A program made the translations under genes and the position numbers. 64,000 nt of DNA, taken from assembly GCF_001506165.1 (NCBI RefSeq), contig NZ_CP011427.1:3720001-3784000 (forward strand). The letters are read 5' to 3'. Position 1 is the stretch's first letter. Each line of letters begins with the position of its first letter. This document shows, piece by piece, positions 1-9,796 of the stretch. Below the pieces are notes generated by a model. That model did not search any database. It was given only the letters and a program-made list of their open reading frames with translations, and was not told the origin of the DNA. This DNA comes from Pantoea vagans (GTDB lineage: Bacteria > Pseudomonadota > Gammaproteobacteria > Enterobacterales > Enterobacteriaceae).

Positions 1-558
1 CTGCGGGTGAGCGCGCAGCCAGATACCATTACGCAACGGATACCAGGTCCAGCACGCCACCGCTAATACGGCCAACAGCAGACCGGTGAGATAACGTGAC
101 CAATCAAAGTTCGGCCCCTGCATCTGCAGTTCTGCAGCATTCACGCACGCTAAACCCGCAGCGATAATCAATAAGGCCGGTAAGAGCTTACGCCAGGAAA
201 GTCGTCCCTCAAGATGGCCATAACAGAGATTGGCCGTCACGGTGATCACCACCGGCAGCGTGCCGATGATCATGGTCGATATAGGTGCACCGGTGCGCTG
301 AATCGCACTGGCGAGAAATGCGTAATAGAGCAAATTGCCGATTAGCGACAGTTTGAGCGCTTCCAGCCAGTCTTTGCGCGCCAGCAGGCGCAAACGACGA
401 CGGTCCAGCCACGCCAGCGGCAGCACCACCAGGCCAAACGCCACATAGCGCCCGGCTGACTGTAAGGTTCCTGGATAGTCCGGTATCAGCAGAGGGCCAA
501 CGAAAATCAGCCCCCACATCAGTCCAGCCGCTAAAGCAAATACAATCCCAGCCAACAT
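1..558 (-). CDS. ytfF: EamA/DMT-family inner-membrane transporter, YtfF-like (3' end outside window)
   Basis: The frame opens at an ATG at 558 and runs without a stop to base 1, giving 186 residues of a protein that should be about 320 long. Alternating hydrophobic stretches begin at the N-terminus (MLAGIVFALAAGLMWG), as in drug/metabolite transporters with two EamA repeats; only the first repeat and the start of the second are present. The segment AIQRTGAPISTMIIGTLPVV is what I recall from E. coli YtfF, hence the tentative symbol. The substrate is unknown; relatives export amino acids or metabolites. It lies 72 bases downstream of the AraC-type regulator on the same strand and could be co-transcribed with it or be its target. 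Confidence 0.75.
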   Translation of the reverse strand, partial: MLAGIVFALAAGLMWGLIFVGPLLIPDYPGTLQSAGRYVAFGLVVLPLAWLDRRRLRLLARKDWLEALKLSLIGNLLYYAFLASAIQRTGAPISTMIIGTLPVVITVTANLCYGHLEGRLSWRKLLPALLIIAAGLACVNAAELQMQGPNFDWSRYLTGLLLAVLAVACWTWYPLRNGIWLRAHPQ

Positions 559-630
559 ACGTTCTTCCTTTATCACAGTGCGGCAGCAGTGTGACGCAAA
601 CCGATAATAAAGGCTTGTAGCAGATTGCGG

Positions 631-1461
631 TTAGCGTGAGGGGAAGACTTGCTTTTGAAAACGCCCAGGCGTGATGCCGTAGCGATGGGCGAAGGCTCGC
701 GTGAGATGCGCCTGGTCGGTCAATCCTACCGTCGCTGCCACGGAGGCAGCGCTTTCGCCTTGAGCCAGTCGCTGTTTAGCCTCGAACAAACGAAAAGCCA
801 TCAGCATTTGATGGGGCGTGACATGGAAGTGTTGTTTAAAACTGCGCAGGAAGTGCCAGGGCGACAAGGCAGCCAGCGCAGCAAGCTCCTCCAGGCGTAC
901 CGGCTCCGCCAGGTTTTCTCGCAGATACATTTTCACCACATCGAAACGATGCGCGCCTTCATCAGGTCTGGCTTTGCCTTGATGCGCCAGCGGTCGCAGT
1001 AGTTCCAGCAGTTCCAGTAACAGGCTTTCACGCTCTAGCGCGCTGGTCGCCTGCCACATCTGCGACAGCCGCTGGGAAAAGGGCTGCGCCAGACGCACAT
1101 CCGTGCGCAATGCTTCACTGAACCACCAGTCACGATCGCCGGTCAGCCGATCCATCTCCTGCGGATCGATGTAAATCATGCGATAACGCCATCCTTCTTC
1201 GCAGGCCGATTCCCCCGTGTGTAACTCATCCGGATTCATCATCACCAGCGAGTGTTGCGGTGCCGTGTAATGCGTTCCGCGATAGCGGAAGCGTTGTGCG
1301 CCGGACTCAATGGTGCCAATGCCAAAGGCTTCATGGGTGTGCGGCTCAAAGGCATAGCGGGAGATGTGAGCCTGATACAGTTCAATGCCAGGCAATTCAG
1401 CAAATTGCTGAAATTGTGCCTGGTCGCACTTATCAGGAAAAATTTCGGGAACCACCTTCAC
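631..1461 (-). CDS. AraC-family transcriptional regulator
   Basis: A 276-residue protein from a GTG start at 1461. That start is chosen because GGAGG lies six bases upstream; the same frame stays open to 1683 but the extra 74 residues look non-coding and would swallow most of the divergent promoter region. The N-terminal half is a cupin-like sensing domain (HTHEAFGIG, then PDELHTGE) and the C-terminal 100 residues form the two helix-turn-helix units of AraC proteins (LAALAALSPWHFLRSFKQHF and SVAATVGLTDQAHLTRAF). The family usually activates a nearby gene in response to a small molecule. Candidate targets are the exporter downstream and the divergent cysteine hydrolase. The ligand cannot be deduced. 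Confidence 0.88.
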   Translation of the reverse strand: MKVVPEIFPDKCDQAQFQQFAELPGIELYQAHISRYAFEPHTHEAFGIGTIESGAQRFRYRGTHYTAPQHSLVMMNPDELHTGESACEEGWRYRMIYIDPQEMDRLTGDRDWWFSEALRTDVRLAQPFSQRLSQMWQATSALERESLLLELLELLRPLAHQGKARPDEGAHRFDVVKMYLRENLAEPVRLEELAALAALSPWHFLRSFKQHFHVTPHQMLMAFRLFEAKQRLAQGESAASVAATVGLTDQAHLTRAFAHRYGITPGRFQKQVFPSR

Positions 1462-1587
1462 GCCACACCTCCGGTAAAAACAGCTCAATAAGCATGCGCG
1501 GCTGGGAGGGGAAATGCAAAGCAGTTTTGCTTTACCTGTACACGGATTGATCGCGATACTGGAGCCCTGCATATAAAGGAGGACGTG

Positions 1588-2115
1588 ATGGCAAATCGAG
1601 TGGTTGTGGTGGTGGATATGCAAAACGGCGTGCTGGAAACGCCGCGTTTCGATCGTGAAGGGCGCAGTGTCCGCATCAATCAATTAACGGCTGCAGCCGA
1701 CCAGGTCATTTTTATCCAACACGTTGGGCCAGGCATGGAAGTGGACACCGAGGGCTGGCAGATTATTCCGGATTTACAGCAGCCCGACAATGCGCGCTAT
1801 GTGAACAAAACCGCCTGTGACAGTTTCTGGCAAACCGACTTTGCCGCTGTGCTTGACCAGCATGACATTAAGAGCTTCGTGATTTGCGGCTGCGCCACCG
1901 ATTATTGTGTCGATACCACCATTAAAGTGGGCGCGAGCCTGGGCTATCGCATCACCGTTGCCGCCGATGCCCACACCACCGCTGACCGCACTTACGTGAC
2001 CGCGCAACAGCAAATCAATCAGCACAATGAAGTCTGGGCCGATCTCATCCTGCCTGGCAACCCGGTGCTGGTGCGTGATACCGATGATCTGCTGCGCGAG
2101 TGGCGACCACACTAG
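1588..2115 (+). CDS. Isochorismatase-like cysteine hydrolase
   Basis: A 175-residue soluble protein. ATG at 1588 is preferred to the adjoining GTG at 1585 because AAAGGAGG ends five bases before it. The catalytic triad of the cysteine hydrolase superfamily is visible: Asp in VVDMQNG near residue 10, a Lys around residue 79 (VNKTACDSF) and Cys in GCATDYCVD near residue 113. Members hydrolyse amides such as nicotinamide or carbamoyl compounds, or act on isochorismate; sequence alone does not choose between these. The gene is divergent from the AraC regulator with a 126-base shared promoter region that contains the small dyad AAAGC-N6-GCTTT near 1518-1533. A strong terminator follows. Confidence 0.85.
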   Translation: MANRVVVVVDMQNGVLETPRFDREGRSVRINQLTAAADQVIFIQHVGPGMEVDTEGWQIIPDLQQPDNARYVNKTACDSFWQTDFAAVLDQHDIKSFVICGCATDYCVDTTIKVGASLGYRITVAADAHTTADRTYVTAQQQINQHNEVWADLILPGNPVLVRDTDDLLREWRPH

Positions 2116-2150
2116 TTCTCAATATACGGATTATGATCCTGCGAAAATAA

Positions 2151-2180
2151 AAAAAGGCCATTCATGAAGAATGGCCTTTT
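2151..2180. terminator. Bidirectional intrinsic terminator between the cysteine hydrolase and ssb
   Basis: The arms AAAAGGCCATTC and GAATGGCCTTTT surround a short ATGAA-type loop, with an A-run on the left and a T-run on the right. It lies between the convergent 3' ends of the hydrolase (+) and ssb (-) and can serve both. Confidence 0.88.
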
Positions 2181-2218
2181 CAATTCAACATCAGGTTACC
2201 TGTTTACACAGGGCCCAA

Positions 2219-2770
2219 TCAGAAAGGAATGTCGTCGTCAAAATCCATTGGCGGCTCATTGTTCGCCGGTGCACTCTGCTGCTGCGGACGCTGCTGTGCA
2301 CCGCCGCTGAACTGGTTGCCGCCCTGAGGCTGCTGCTGAGGTTGCTGTGGCTGGCCCCAACCGTTGTTGTTGCCGCCGCCCTGGCCACCCATTGGTGCGC
2401 CACCGGCGTTCGCGCCCTGCTGACGTCCACCCAGCATCTGCATGGTGCCGCCAACGTTGACGACCACTTCAGTGGTGTACTTTTCCTGGCCGCTCTGATC
2501 CTGCCATTTACGGGTACGCAACTGGCCTTCAATGTAAACCTGAGAACCTTTACGCAGGTACTCGCCTGCGACTTCGGCAAGCTTGCCGAACAGCACAACA
2601 CGGTGCCACTCGGTAATCTCTTTGTTTTCACCGGTGGTCTTGTCGCGCCAGCTTTCCGACGTGGCCAGCGTAATGTTGGCTACCGCGCCACCATTTGGCA
2701 TGTAGCGCACTTCCGGATCCTGACCCAGATTCCCGACTAGAATCACTTTGTTTACGCCACGACTGGCCAT
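2219..2770 (-). CDS. ssb: Single-stranded DNA-binding protein
   Basis: A 183-residue SSB, close to the 178 of E. coli. The OB fold occupies roughly residues 1-112 (start [20 protein letters not shown]). A long Gly/Gln/Asn-rich disordered linker follows, and the protein ends in the acidic tip DFDDDIPF that recruits repair and replication proteins. SSB coats single-stranded DNA as a tetramer in replication, recombination and repair. The gene is divergent from uvrA, the standard enterobacterial arrangement, and shares with it an intergenic LexA box. Nothing is missing. Confidence 0.98.
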   Translation of the reverse strand: MASRGVNKVILVGNLGQDPEVRYMPNGGAVANITLATSESWRDKTTGENKEITEWHRVVLFGKLAEVAGEYLRKGSQVYIEGQLRTRKWQDQSGQEKYTTEVVVNVGGTMQMLGGRQQGANAGGAPMGGQGGGNNNGWGQPQQPQQQPQGGNQFSGGAQQRPQQQSAPANNEPPMDFDDDIPF

Positions 2771-2893
2771 GTTGCTGTCTCCCGATGAGTTGATGCTAAA
2801 AGTCTAAGCCAAAAATTGTATCACGTCACAATGACGGTGCCCACTTCAGAGCAGGCTCCCAATTTTTCTTCGGCACACAGAATAGCAAAAACA

Positions 2894-2909
2894 CTGGATA
2901 TTTATTCAG
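2894..2909. promoter_or_regulatory. LexA (SOS) box in the ssb-uvrA divergent promoter
   Basis: CTGGATATTTATTCAG matches the LexA palindrome CTGT-N8-ACAG apart from the innermost base of each arm, and the flanks extend the dyad to ACTG...CAGT. The ssb-uvrA region of E. coli carries a LexA box at the same place, so SOS induction of uvrA is expected. Confidence 0.85.
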
Positions 2910-2992
2910 TTTATTTTTTGTGCCATAATGATGCGTTTCTGCTGGTCGTGCTGGCAAGGCATGGCGAGTGTTGTTCAATCCGGGAAAGGTGA

Positions 2993-5821
2993 ATGGATAA
3001 GATCGAAGTCCGCGGTGCGCGCACCCATAATTTGAAGAATATCAACCTGATCATCCCTCGCGATAAGCTGATTGTGGTCACCGGTCTGTCGGGTTCCGGG
3101 AAGTCGTCGCTGGCGTTTGATACGCTGTATGCCGAAGGTCAGCGCCGCTATGTTGAATCGCTCTCGGCTTATGCACGTCAGTTTCTTTCATTAATGGAGA
3201 AACCGGACGTTGACCATATTGAAGGTCTTTCGCCCGCCATTTCTATTGAACAGAAATCGACTTCGCACAACCCGCGTTCAACGGTCGGTACCATTACCGA
3301 AATCCATGACTATCTGCGTCTGCTGTTTGCCCGTGTGGGTGAACCGCGTTGCCCCGATCATGATGTGACGCTGGCGGCACAAACCGTGAGCCAGATGGTG
3401 GACCAGGTGTTGGCGCAAGAAGAGGGCCGCCGCCTGATGCTGTTGGCGCCAGTGGTAAAAGATCGCAAAGGCGAGCACACCAAAACGCTGGAAAACCTTG
3501 CGGCTCAGGGTTATATCCGTGCCCGTATCGACGGTGAGGTCTGCGATCTGTCTGATCCACCGAAGCTGGAACTGCAGAAGAAACACACCATTGAAGTCGT
3601 GATTGACCGCTTCCGCGTGCGTGACGATCTGGCGACGCGTCTGGCGGAATCCTTTGAGACCACGCTGGCGCTGAGTGGCGGCACCGCCATTGTGGCGGAT
3701 ATGGACGACAGTAGCGCTGAAGAGATGCTGTTCTCCGCTAACTTTGCCTGCCCGATTTGTGGCTACAGCATGAGTGAACTGGAACCGCGCCTGTTCTCGT
3801 TCAATAACCCAGCCGGTGCGTGCCCAACCTGTGATGGTTTGGGTGTGCAGCAATATTTCGATCCCGATCGTGTGGTGCAAAACGGCGAGCTGTCACTGGC
3901 AGGAGGCGCGATTCGTGGCTGGGACCGCCGCAACTTCTATTACTTCCAGATGCTGCGCTCATTAGCAGAACATCTCGATTTTGATGTCGAAGCCCCGTTT
4001 AACAGCCTGAGCGACAAAGCACGCGAGGTGATTTTATACGGTTCCGGCAAAGAGAATATCGAATTTAAATACATCAACGATCGCGGCGACACCTCAGTGC
4101 GTCGTCATCCGTTTGAAGGTGTGTTGCACAACATGGAGCGCCGCTACAAAGAGACGGAATCCAATGCTGTGCGTGAAGAGCTGGCGAAATTCATCAGCAA
4201 CCGCTCCTGCACCAGCTGCGAAGGCACACGTCTGCGTCGTGAAGCGCGTCATGTGTTTGTCGAGAACACCAACTTGCCGACCATCTCAGAGATGAGCATC
4301 GGTCATGCTACGGACTTCTTCCGTAACCTCAAGCTCAGCGGCCAACGCGCGCAAATCGCTGAGAAAATTTTGAAAGAGATCGGCGATCGCCTGAGTTTCC
4401 TGGTCAACGTCGGTCTGAATTACCTCTCAATGTCACGTTCCGCGGAGACCTTATCCGGTGGTGAGGCACAGCGTATTCGTCTGGCAAGCCAAATCGGTGC
4501 GGGCCTGGTGGGCGTGATGTACGTGCTGGATGAGCCATCGATTGGTCTGCATCAGCGTGATAACGAGCGTCTGCTCGGGACGCTGATTCACCTGCGCGAT
4601 CTGGGTAATACCGTGATTGTGGTTGAGCACGATGAGGATGCGATCCGCGCGGCAGACCATGTAATTGATATCGGCCCTGGCGCGGGCGTCCACGGTGGTC
4701 AAGTGGTGGCCGAAGGTGATGTGAATGCCATTATGGCAAACGAAGCCTCATTGACCGGCCAATATTTGAGTGGCAAACGCGAAATCGCGATTCCCCAACA
4801 ACGCGTGAAGGGTGATCCCGCCAAGGTCCTTAAACTGACCGGCGCACGTGGCAATAACCTGAAAGATGTGACGCTGACGATCCCGGTAGGCCTGTTTACC
4901 TGTATCACTGGCGTGTCGGGCTCGGGTAAATCAACGCTGATCAACGATACCTTGTTTCCGATTGCTCAGCGTCAGCTCAATGGTGCCACTACCACTGAAG
5001 TTGCCCCGTATCGCGAGATTGCTGGTCTGGAGCACTTCGATAAAGTCATCGATATCGATCAGAGCCCAATCGGTCGTACACCGCGCTCTAACCCGGCCAC
5101 CTACACCGGCATTTTCACGCCGGTACGTGAACTGTTTGCCGGCGTGCCAGAAGCGCGTTCACGCGGCTACAATCCGGGTCGTTTCAGTTTTAACGTGCGT
5201 GGCGGACGCTGTGAAGCCTGTCAGGGCGATGGGGTGATCAAAGTCGAGATGCACTTCCTGCCAGACGTTTACGTGCCTTGCGATCAGTGCAAGGGCAAAC
5301 GCTATAACCGTGAAACGCTGGAGATTAAATATAAAGGCAAAGGCATTCACGAAGTGCTGGATATGACCATCGAAGAAGCACGTGAGTTCTTCGATGCGGT
5401 GCCAGCGCTGGCGCGTAAGCTGCAAACGCTGATGGATGTAGGTCTGTCATATATTCGCCTCGGTCAGTCGGCTACCACGCTCTCCGGTGGTGAAGCCCAG
5501 CGCGTGAAGCTGGCGCGTGAGCTGTCGAAGCGCGGCACCGGGCAGACACTTTACATCCTGGATGAACCGACTACCGGTCTGCACTTCGCCGATATCCAAC
5601 AGCTACTGGAAGTGCTGCATCAGTTGCGCGATCAGGGCAATACCATTGTGGTGATTGAGCACAACCTTGATGTGATCAAAACCGCTGACTGGATTGTTGA
5701 TCTCGGTCCTGAAGGCGGCAGTGGCGGCGGGGAAATTCTGGTTTCGGGCACACCTGAAACGGTTGCCGAATGTGAGAAATCCCACACCGCGCGCTTCCTT
5801 AAGCCGATGTTGAAGAAGTAA
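2993..5821 (+). CDS. uvrA: Excinuclease ABC subunit A
   Basis: A 942-residue UvrA, the damage-recognition ATPase of nucleotide excision repair that loads UvrB. Both ABC ATPase halves are intact: Walker [13 protein letters not shown] near residue 31 and [13 protein letters not shown] near residue 640, with two LSGGEAQR signatures. Zinc-binding Cys pairs are present (CPICG and CPTC in the first half; CEAC and CDQC in the second). The start at 2993 follows GGAAAGGTGA. The gene is divergent from ssb and preceded by a LexA box, so it should be damage-inducible. Length and motifs agree with the E. coli protein (940 residues). Confidence 0.98.
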   Translation: MDKIEVRGARTHNLKNINLIIPRDKLIVVTGLSGSGKSSLAFDTLYAEGQRRYVESLSAYARQFLSLMEKPDVDHIEGLSPAISIEQKSTSHNPRSTVGTITEIHDYLRLLFARVGEPRCPDHDVTLAAQTVSQMVDQVLAQEEGRRLMLLAPVVKDRKGEHTKTLENLAAQGYIRARIDGEVCDLSDPPKLELQKKHTIEVVIDRFRVRDDLATRLAESFETTLALSGGTAIVADMDDSSAEEMLFSANFACPICGYSMSELEPRLFSFNNPAGACPTCDGLGVQQYFDPDRVVQNGELSLAGGAIRGWDRRNFYYFQMLRSLAEHLDFDVEAPFNSLSDKAREVILYGSGKENIEFKYINDRGDTSVRRHPFEGVLHNMERRYKETESNAVREELAKFISNRSCTSCEGTRLRREARHVFVENTNLPTISEMSIGHATDFFRNLKLSGQRAQIAEKILKEIGDRLSFLVNVGLNYLSMSRSAETLSGGEAQRIRLASQIGAGLVGVMYVLDEPSIGLHQRDNERLLGTLIHLRDLGNTVIVVEHDEDAIRAADHVIDIGPGAGVHGGQVVAEGDVNAIMANEASLTGQYLSGKREIAIPQQRVKGDPAKVLKLTGARGNNLKDVTLTIPVGLFTCITGVSGSGKSTLINDTLFPIAQRQLNGATTTEVAPYREIAGLEHFDKVIDIDQSPIGRTPRSNPATYTGIFTPVRELFAGVPEARSRGYNPGRFSFNVRGGRCEACQGDGVIKVEMHFLPDVYVPCDQCKGKRYNRETLEIKYKGKGIHEVLDMTIEEAREFFDAVPALARKLQTLMDVGLSYIRLGQSATTLSGGEAQRVKLARELSKRGTGQTLYILDEPTTGLHFADIQQLLEVLHQLRDQGNTIVVIEHNLDVIKTADWIVDLGPEGGSGGGEILVSGTPETVAECEKSHTARFLKPMLKK

Positions 5822-5828
5822 TTTTACC

Positions 5829-5898
5829 AGGTGCGCATCAATGCGCACCCTACATTTTGTATACTGTTTATCCGTAGGGTCGCCATTAATGGCGACCG
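5829..5898. repeat. Interspersed palindrome family A, copy 1
   Basis: Arm 1 (GTGCGCATCAATGCGCAC) and arm 2 (GGTCGCCATTAATGGCGACC) are separated by about 30 bases. CCCTAC follows arm 1 and GTAGGG precedes arm 2, which would make a third stem. It sits directly behind uvrA. Four related copies occur in the window. The rest of the 281-base gap to the next gene shows no gene. Confidence 0.85.
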
Positions 5899-6102
5899 CT
5901 GTTTCAGACATTCCTTTCAGCCAGATTCCGCAGCAAAATGCAGAAACAGGCAAGAATCAGACAACTTCAGGCATATACGCTTTCTCCCCCGCTGACTATC
6001 CTTATACCGTTCCTTTTTAGCGCAACCCAACGCGCCTTTATCCCTTCAGCTCACTGAACGGGATCCCGCAATAAACTCACGACACACCCGATTGGAGACA
6101 CC

Positions 6103-7167
6103 ATGAATATTACGCATGCCTATGCCGCACAGGACGCGAAATCTAAACTCGCCCCGTTCGACTATAAGCCGCGCGAGCTGCGCGCTCATGATGTGCAGAT
6201 TGAAGTGTTGTACTGTGGCGTTTGCCACTCCGACCTGCATACTGCGCGCAATGAATGGAAAAACACCATTTTCCCTGTAGTGCCAGGCCATGAAATTGTT
6301 GGACGCGTCACCGCAGTTGGCGCGCACACCCACAAATATAAAGTGGGCGATTTGGTCGGTGTTGGCTGTATGGTTGACTCCTGCCGCAGCTGTCCGAGCT
6401 GCCAGGAAGGACTGGAGCAGTATTGCGAAAATGGTTTTGTTGGCACCTACAATGGTGAAGACCGTGAAACCCGAGCCATCACTTACGGCGGCTACTCCAC
6501 CAGCATGGTCGTTGACGAGAGTTTCGTTCTGCGTGTACCGGAAAACCTCGACCTGGCCGGTGTTGCGCCCCTGCTGTGCGCCGGTATCACCACCTATTCT
6601 CCGCTGCGCCACTGGAATGTAGGCCCAGGGCAGAAAGTCGGTATCGTCGGTCTTGGCGGCCTCGGCCATATGGGTGTGAAACTTGCCCATGCCATGGGCG
6701 CACATGTGGTGCTGTTCACCACCTCTCCATCTAAAATTGAGGATGGCAAACGTCTCGGCGCCGATGAAGTGGTGATTTCAAAAGATGCTGATCAGATGGC
6801 ACAGCATACCAACAGCTTTGATTTCATCCTCAACACCGTTGCTGCTCAGCACGATCTCAACCCGTTTATTGCCCTGCTGAAACGCGATGGCAACATGACA
6901 CTGGTTGGCGCGCCAGAGCACGATCACCCGGCACCACAGGTGTTCAATCTGATCTTCAAACGTCGCAGCATTGCCGGTTCGCTGATTGGTGGCATCGCTG
7001 AAACTCAGGAGATGCTGGATTTCTGCGGTAAGCACGGTATCACTTCAGACATTGAGCTGATCGCCATGAACCAGATTAACGAAGCCTACGAACGTATGCT
7101 GAAAAGCGACGTGAAATACCGCTTCGTGATTGATATCAACACCCTGCGTGAAGAGTCTGCGGCTTAA
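6103..7167 (+). CDS. Zinc-dependent NAD(P) alcohol dehydrogenase, YahK/cinnamyl-alcohol type
   Basis: A 354-residue medium-chain dehydrogenase. Catalytic zinc ligands are Cys41 (GVCHSD), His63 (PGHE) and Cys159. The structural zinc is held by Cys94, Cys97, Cys100 and Cys108. The Rossmann motif GLGGLG starts at residue 183. The overall pattern matches the cinnamyl-alcohol/YahK subfamily, broad NADPH-linked aldehyde reductases; the physiological substrate is not evident. It occupies the place between uvrA and yjbR where E. coli has no gene, so it is probably a lineage-specific insertion. Its stop codon at 7165-7167 directly abuts the stop of convergent yjbR, leaving no room for a terminator between them. 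Confidence 0.92.
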   Translation: MNITHAYAAQDAKSKLAPFDYKPRELRAHDVQIEVLYCGVCHSDLHTARNEWKNTIFPVVPGHEIVGRVTAVGAHTHKYKVGDLVGVGCMVDSCRSCPSCQEGLEQYCENGFVGTYNGEDRETRAITYGGYSTSMVVDESFVLRVPENLDLAGVAPLLCAGITTYSPLRHWNVGPGQKVGIVGLGGLGHMGVKLAHAMGAHVVLFTTSPSKIEDGKRLGADEVVISKDADQMAQHTNSFDFILNTVAAQHDLNPFIALLKRDGNMTLVGAPEHDHPAPQVFNLIFKRRSIAGSLIGGIAETQEMLDFCGKHGITSDIELIAMNQINEAYERMLKSDVKYRFVIDINTLREESAA

Positions 7168-7524
7168 TTAGCGCGAATCTTCATCATGGCTGATGCCCGC
7201 CGCGCGTGTGGCGTCAGCCTGTTGCCAGGAAGCATCCACCAGGTAATAGATCTGCGAATCCTTTAGTGAACCATCCAGCCACAATGTACTCCAGTGCGTC
7301 TTATTGAGGTGCTCGCTCGGAAACACATCGCTGTGCTCCTCTCGTAGTAAATCCGCAAGAGCAGGCGAGGTTTTTAACGACAGCGCCGGACGCCCTTTTG
7401 CATCATGCACCATGGCAAATAGCACACCCTCGCTTTTGATTTGCGTGGCATCCCATTCATTTTTATAGGTTTGCTCCGCGCCCGGTTTGCTCATACAAAA
7501 AGTCAGTAAATCCGAAGTGTTCAT
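7168..7524 (-). CDS. yjbR: MmcQ/YjbR-family protein
   Basis: A 118-residue protein when started at the ATG at 7524, which has GGAG seven bases upstream and matches the E. coli YjbR length; the frame remains open upstream to 7623 but without supporting signals. The family has a CyaY-like fold and is described as a putative DNA-binding protein; its function is unknown. The motif KTHWSTLWLDG lies in the C-terminal half. In E. coli it is also a neighbour of uvrA. It is convergent with the alcohol dehydrogenase, the two stop codons touching. Confidence 0.88.
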   Translation of the reverse strand: MNTSDLLTFCMSKPGAEQTYKNEWDATQIKSEGVLFAMVHDAKGRPALSLKTSPALADLLREEHSDVFPSEHLNKTHWSTLWLDGSLKDSQIYYLVDASWQQADATRAAGISHDEDSR

Positions 7525-7656
7525 GCTGTACTCCCTTTCATCGATGGGCAGATAACTGCGCGGCATTCCGCCTGCCAGAATCATAACGTCATCACACCGT
7601 TTAAGTGTGCAGCATGTCGCCAAAAGGTAAAGGCCAGCTCGGCAGATTAGGGCGAT

Positions 7657-7692
7657 AAAAAAACCGCCAGCCCGAAGGCATGGCGGTTTTTA
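7657..7692 (-). terminator. Intrinsic terminator of tyrB
   Basis: Read on the minus strand, AAACCGCCA and TGGCGGTTT arms enclose an 11-base loop and are followed by a run of T. It lies 20 to 55 bases past the tyrB stop codon. Confidence 0.88.
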
Positions 7693-7710
7693 TCTTGCTG
7701 CGAGGTGTAT

Positions 7711-8904
7711 TTACATCACGGCAGCAAAGGCTTCAGCGACCTGATTCACGTTACGGCTATTAAGGCCGGCAACGCACATACGGCCGCTGGCGATCAGGTA
7801 GACGCCGAACTCATCACGCAGGCGATCAACCTGCTGCGCACTCAGACCGGTGTAGCTGAACATACCGCGCTGCTTCAGCAGGTAATCGAAGTTTTTTCCC
7901 GGCAGCTTGGTGCTCAGCACGTTAACCAGTGCCTGACGCATTTCGATGATACGCAGACGCATCGCTTCCACTTCTGCCAGCCAGTTGTTCAGCAGAGCTT
8001 CGTCGTTCAGCACGCAGGAAACCACCTGAGCACCGAAGTTTGGTGGACTGGAGTAGTTACGACGCACAGTGGCTTTCAGCTGACCCAGCACGCGTGCAGA
8101 CTCTTCTGCGCTTTCGCACACAATCGACAAGCCGCCAACACGTTCGCCGTACAGCGAGAAGATTTTCGAGAACGAGTTGCTGACCAGTGCAGGCAGGCCC
8201 GCAGCGGCAATCGCGCGGATGGCATATGCATCTTGTTCCATACCGGCACCAAAGCCCTGGTAGGCGATATCGAGGAATGGAATCAGCTCCTGCGCCTTCA
8301 ACACTTCAGTGGTCTCATCCCACTGCGCGTCAGTCAAATCTGCGCCCGTCGGGTTGTGGCAGCATGGGTGCAGCAACACGATGGACTGCTTTGGCAGTGT
8401 CTTCAGTTTGGCAATGAAGGCATCGAACTTCACACCGTTGGTTTCCGCGTCGTACCACGGATAGGTGTTCACCTCGAAACCGGCACCGTTGAAGATCGCG
8501 ACGTGGTTTTCCCACGTTGGGTCACTCACCCACACGTTGGAATGCGGGAAATAACGCTTCAGGAAATCTGCCCCCACTTTTAACGCACCAGAACCGCCGA
8601 GCGTCTGAATAGAAGCAATACGTCCCGCTTTCAGCATTGGATGTTCTTTACCAAACAGCAACGGGGCAATGGCGTTACGGTAAGGTCCCAGGCCTTCCAT
8701 CGGCAGATAGAGCGAAGCCTGATGCGGCTGCGCCTGCAGGCGCTCTTCGGCTGCAGCAACGGCCTGTAGCTGAGGAATGATGCCCGCCTCGTTGTAATAG
8801 AGGCCGATGCTCAGATTCACTTTGTTGTCACGCGGATCCTGTTTGAAGGTTTCCATCAGCGACAGAATCGGATCGCCAGCATAAGCATCAACGTTTTGAA
8901 ACAC
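7711..8904 (-). CDS. tyrB: Aromatic-amino-acid aminotransferase
   Basis: With the GTG start at 8904 (GGAG nine bases upstream) the product is 397 residues, the same as E. coli TyrB; an ATG at 8919 lacks a ribosome site. TyrB is a PLP enzyme that makes tyrosine and phenylalanine and contributes to leucine synthesis. The PLP lysine lies in [16 protein letters not shown] near residue 247, and HPCCHNPTG and NYSSPP are standard motifs. It is only 48 bases downstream of yitT on the same strand, so read-through from a yitT promoter is likely. I see no TyrR box (TGTAAA-N6-TTTACA) in that gap. E. coli has alr upstream instead. Confidence 0.96.
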   Translation of the reverse strand: MFQNVDAYAGDPILSLMETFKQDPRDNKVNLSIGLYYNEAGIIPQLQAVAAAEERLQAQPHQASLYLPMEGLGPYRNAIAPLLFGKEHPMLKAGRIASIQTLGGSGALKVGADFLKRYFPHSNVWVSDPTWENHVAIFNGAGFEVNTYPWYDAETNGVKFDAFIAKLKTLPKQSIVLLHPCCHNPTGADLTDAQWDETTEVLKAQELIPFLDIAYQGFGAGMEQDAYAIRAIAAAGLPALVSNSFSKIFSLYGERVGGLSIVCESAEESARVLGQLKATVRRNYSSPPNFGAQVVSCVLNDEALLNNWLAEVEAMRLRIIEMRQALVNVLSTKLPGKNFDYLLKQRGMFSYTGLSAQQVDRLRDEFGVYLIASGRMCVAGLNSRNVNQVAEAFAAVM

Positions 8905-8952
8905 GGTGCAGATCTCCATGATTGGTCATAAAAAGTCGGTAAAGAGGCGTCA

Positions 8953-9567
8953 TCAAACCATATAACGGCCAGGACGGTGATTCATTGCGATGATGAGATT
9001 AAGTATCACCGCACCTGCGATAGAGGCCACCAGCATCGGCAGCGACACCACAAACAGTGATGCGAGTACCACGCAGGTATCCACCGCCATTTGCAGTTTG
9101 CCCGCGCGCAGACCGATGCGGTCTTGCAGCCAGAGCGCCAAAATATTGATACCACCCAGGCTGGCTTTGTGACGAAACAACACTATAAACCCAATACCCA
9201 TCACCACGTTACCGAACAATGCCGCATAAAAGGGATTTAGCGCAGAAAAATGAATGAATAACGGATGTAAATGCGTAAACAGCGAAACCAGTCCAACGGC
9301 GCAGAAGGTTTTAATGGTGAATTCCCATCCCATACGGCGCACCGCCAGCCAGTAAAACGGCAGGTTGATCAGGAAAAATGCGCTGCCGAAGGAGAGCGGT
9401 GTCAGATAGCTGATTAAGAAGGCAATGCCTGCGGAGCTGCCCGTCAGCGCGCCCGCCTGTTTCAGCATAATCACGCCAAATGAGACCATTAATGTGCCGA
9501 GCACAATGGCCAGCGCATCTTCAATCAGCGAATGAGGAACTTTGGTAGGTTGAACGACGTTATCCAT
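8953..9567 (-). CDS. YitT-family integral membrane protein
   Basis: A 204-residue hydrophobic protein with about six predicted membrane segments: LAIVLGTLMVSFGVIML near residue 18, FGSAFFLINLPFYWLAV near 60, and further ones near 85, 113, 155 and 178. The glycine-rich GSSAGIAFLISYL and SLGGINILALWLQDR segments are typical of YitT/DUF161 proteins, mostly uncharacterised and suspected to be transporters. It is encoded just downstream of an Lrp-type regulator and upstream of tyrB, which fits a role in amino-acid or related organic-acid movement, but that is inference. A long stem-loop (9611-9650) would lie in its 5' leader. Confidence 0.85.
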   Translation of the reverse strand: MDNVVQPTKVPHSLIEDALAIVLGTLMVSFGVIMLKQAGALTGSSAGIAFLISYLTPLSFGSAFFLINLPFYWLAVRRMGWEFTIKTFCAVGLVSLFTHLHPLFIHFSALNPFYAALFGNVVMGIGFIVLFRHKASLGGINILALWLQDRIGLRAGKLQMAVDTCVVLASLFVVSLPMLVASIAGAVILNLIIAMNHRPGRYMV

Positions 9568-9610
9568 GGATTAATCTCAGTGCAAATGATGCGGTTCAAA
9601 TGCAAAAAAC

Positions 9611-9650
9611 GCACCACATAGGCGACGTCTAGTCGCCACCCATGTGGTGC
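9611..9650 (-). promoter_or_regulatory. Long stem-loop in the yitT leader
   Basis: Outer arms GCACCACAT and ATGTGGTGC and inner arms GGCGAC and GTCGCC form a nearly continuous hairpin with a GTCTA loop, 44 bases ahead of the yitT start. It has no U-tail. It may be a leader structure controlling yitT-tyrB, or another dispersed palindrome. Confidence 0.5.
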
Positions 9651-9688
9651 CAGCGATTATCCAATTGATAACTAAGGCGCTTTTATTG

Positions 9689-9741
9689 CAGATTTTTGTG
9701 CATCAATTAATGAACCAGCAATCAATTCATGCACAAATCTG
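9689..9741. promoter_or_regulatory. Inverted repeat between the Lrp-type gene and yitT, candidate regulator site
   Basis: The left arm CAGATTTTTGTGCAT and the right arm ATGCACAAATCTG are separated by about 25 AT-rich bases. The right arm contains CATGCACAAATC (9728-9739), which recurs in the palindrome upstream of the Lrp-type gene at 10381-10392. It lies about 120-175 bases upstream of yitT. Confidence 0.5.
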
Positions 9742-9796
9742 TTTCTGGTGCGCGTTTTTCGCATTTTTCAGCCAAATATTGCGCCAGATTAGCACA

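Noticed and set aside
649..1002. 117-codon open frame on the plus strand opposite the AraC regulator
   Set aside because: It lies wholly inside a well-supported gene on the other strand, has no ribosome site and no recognisable protein pattern.
2171..2740. 189-codon frame opposite ssb
   Set aside because: Antisense shadow of the low-complexity GC-rich ssb linker; begins inside the terminator.
5829..5898. Family A repeat considered as a uvrA terminator
   Set aside because: The same element occurs in both orientations and also upstream of genes, and has no U-tract; it fits a dispersed repeat better.
7705..8583. 292-codon frame opposite tyrB
   Set aside because: Antisense shadow with no start signal; composition (His, Gln, Arg) is typical of a complementary-strand artefact.
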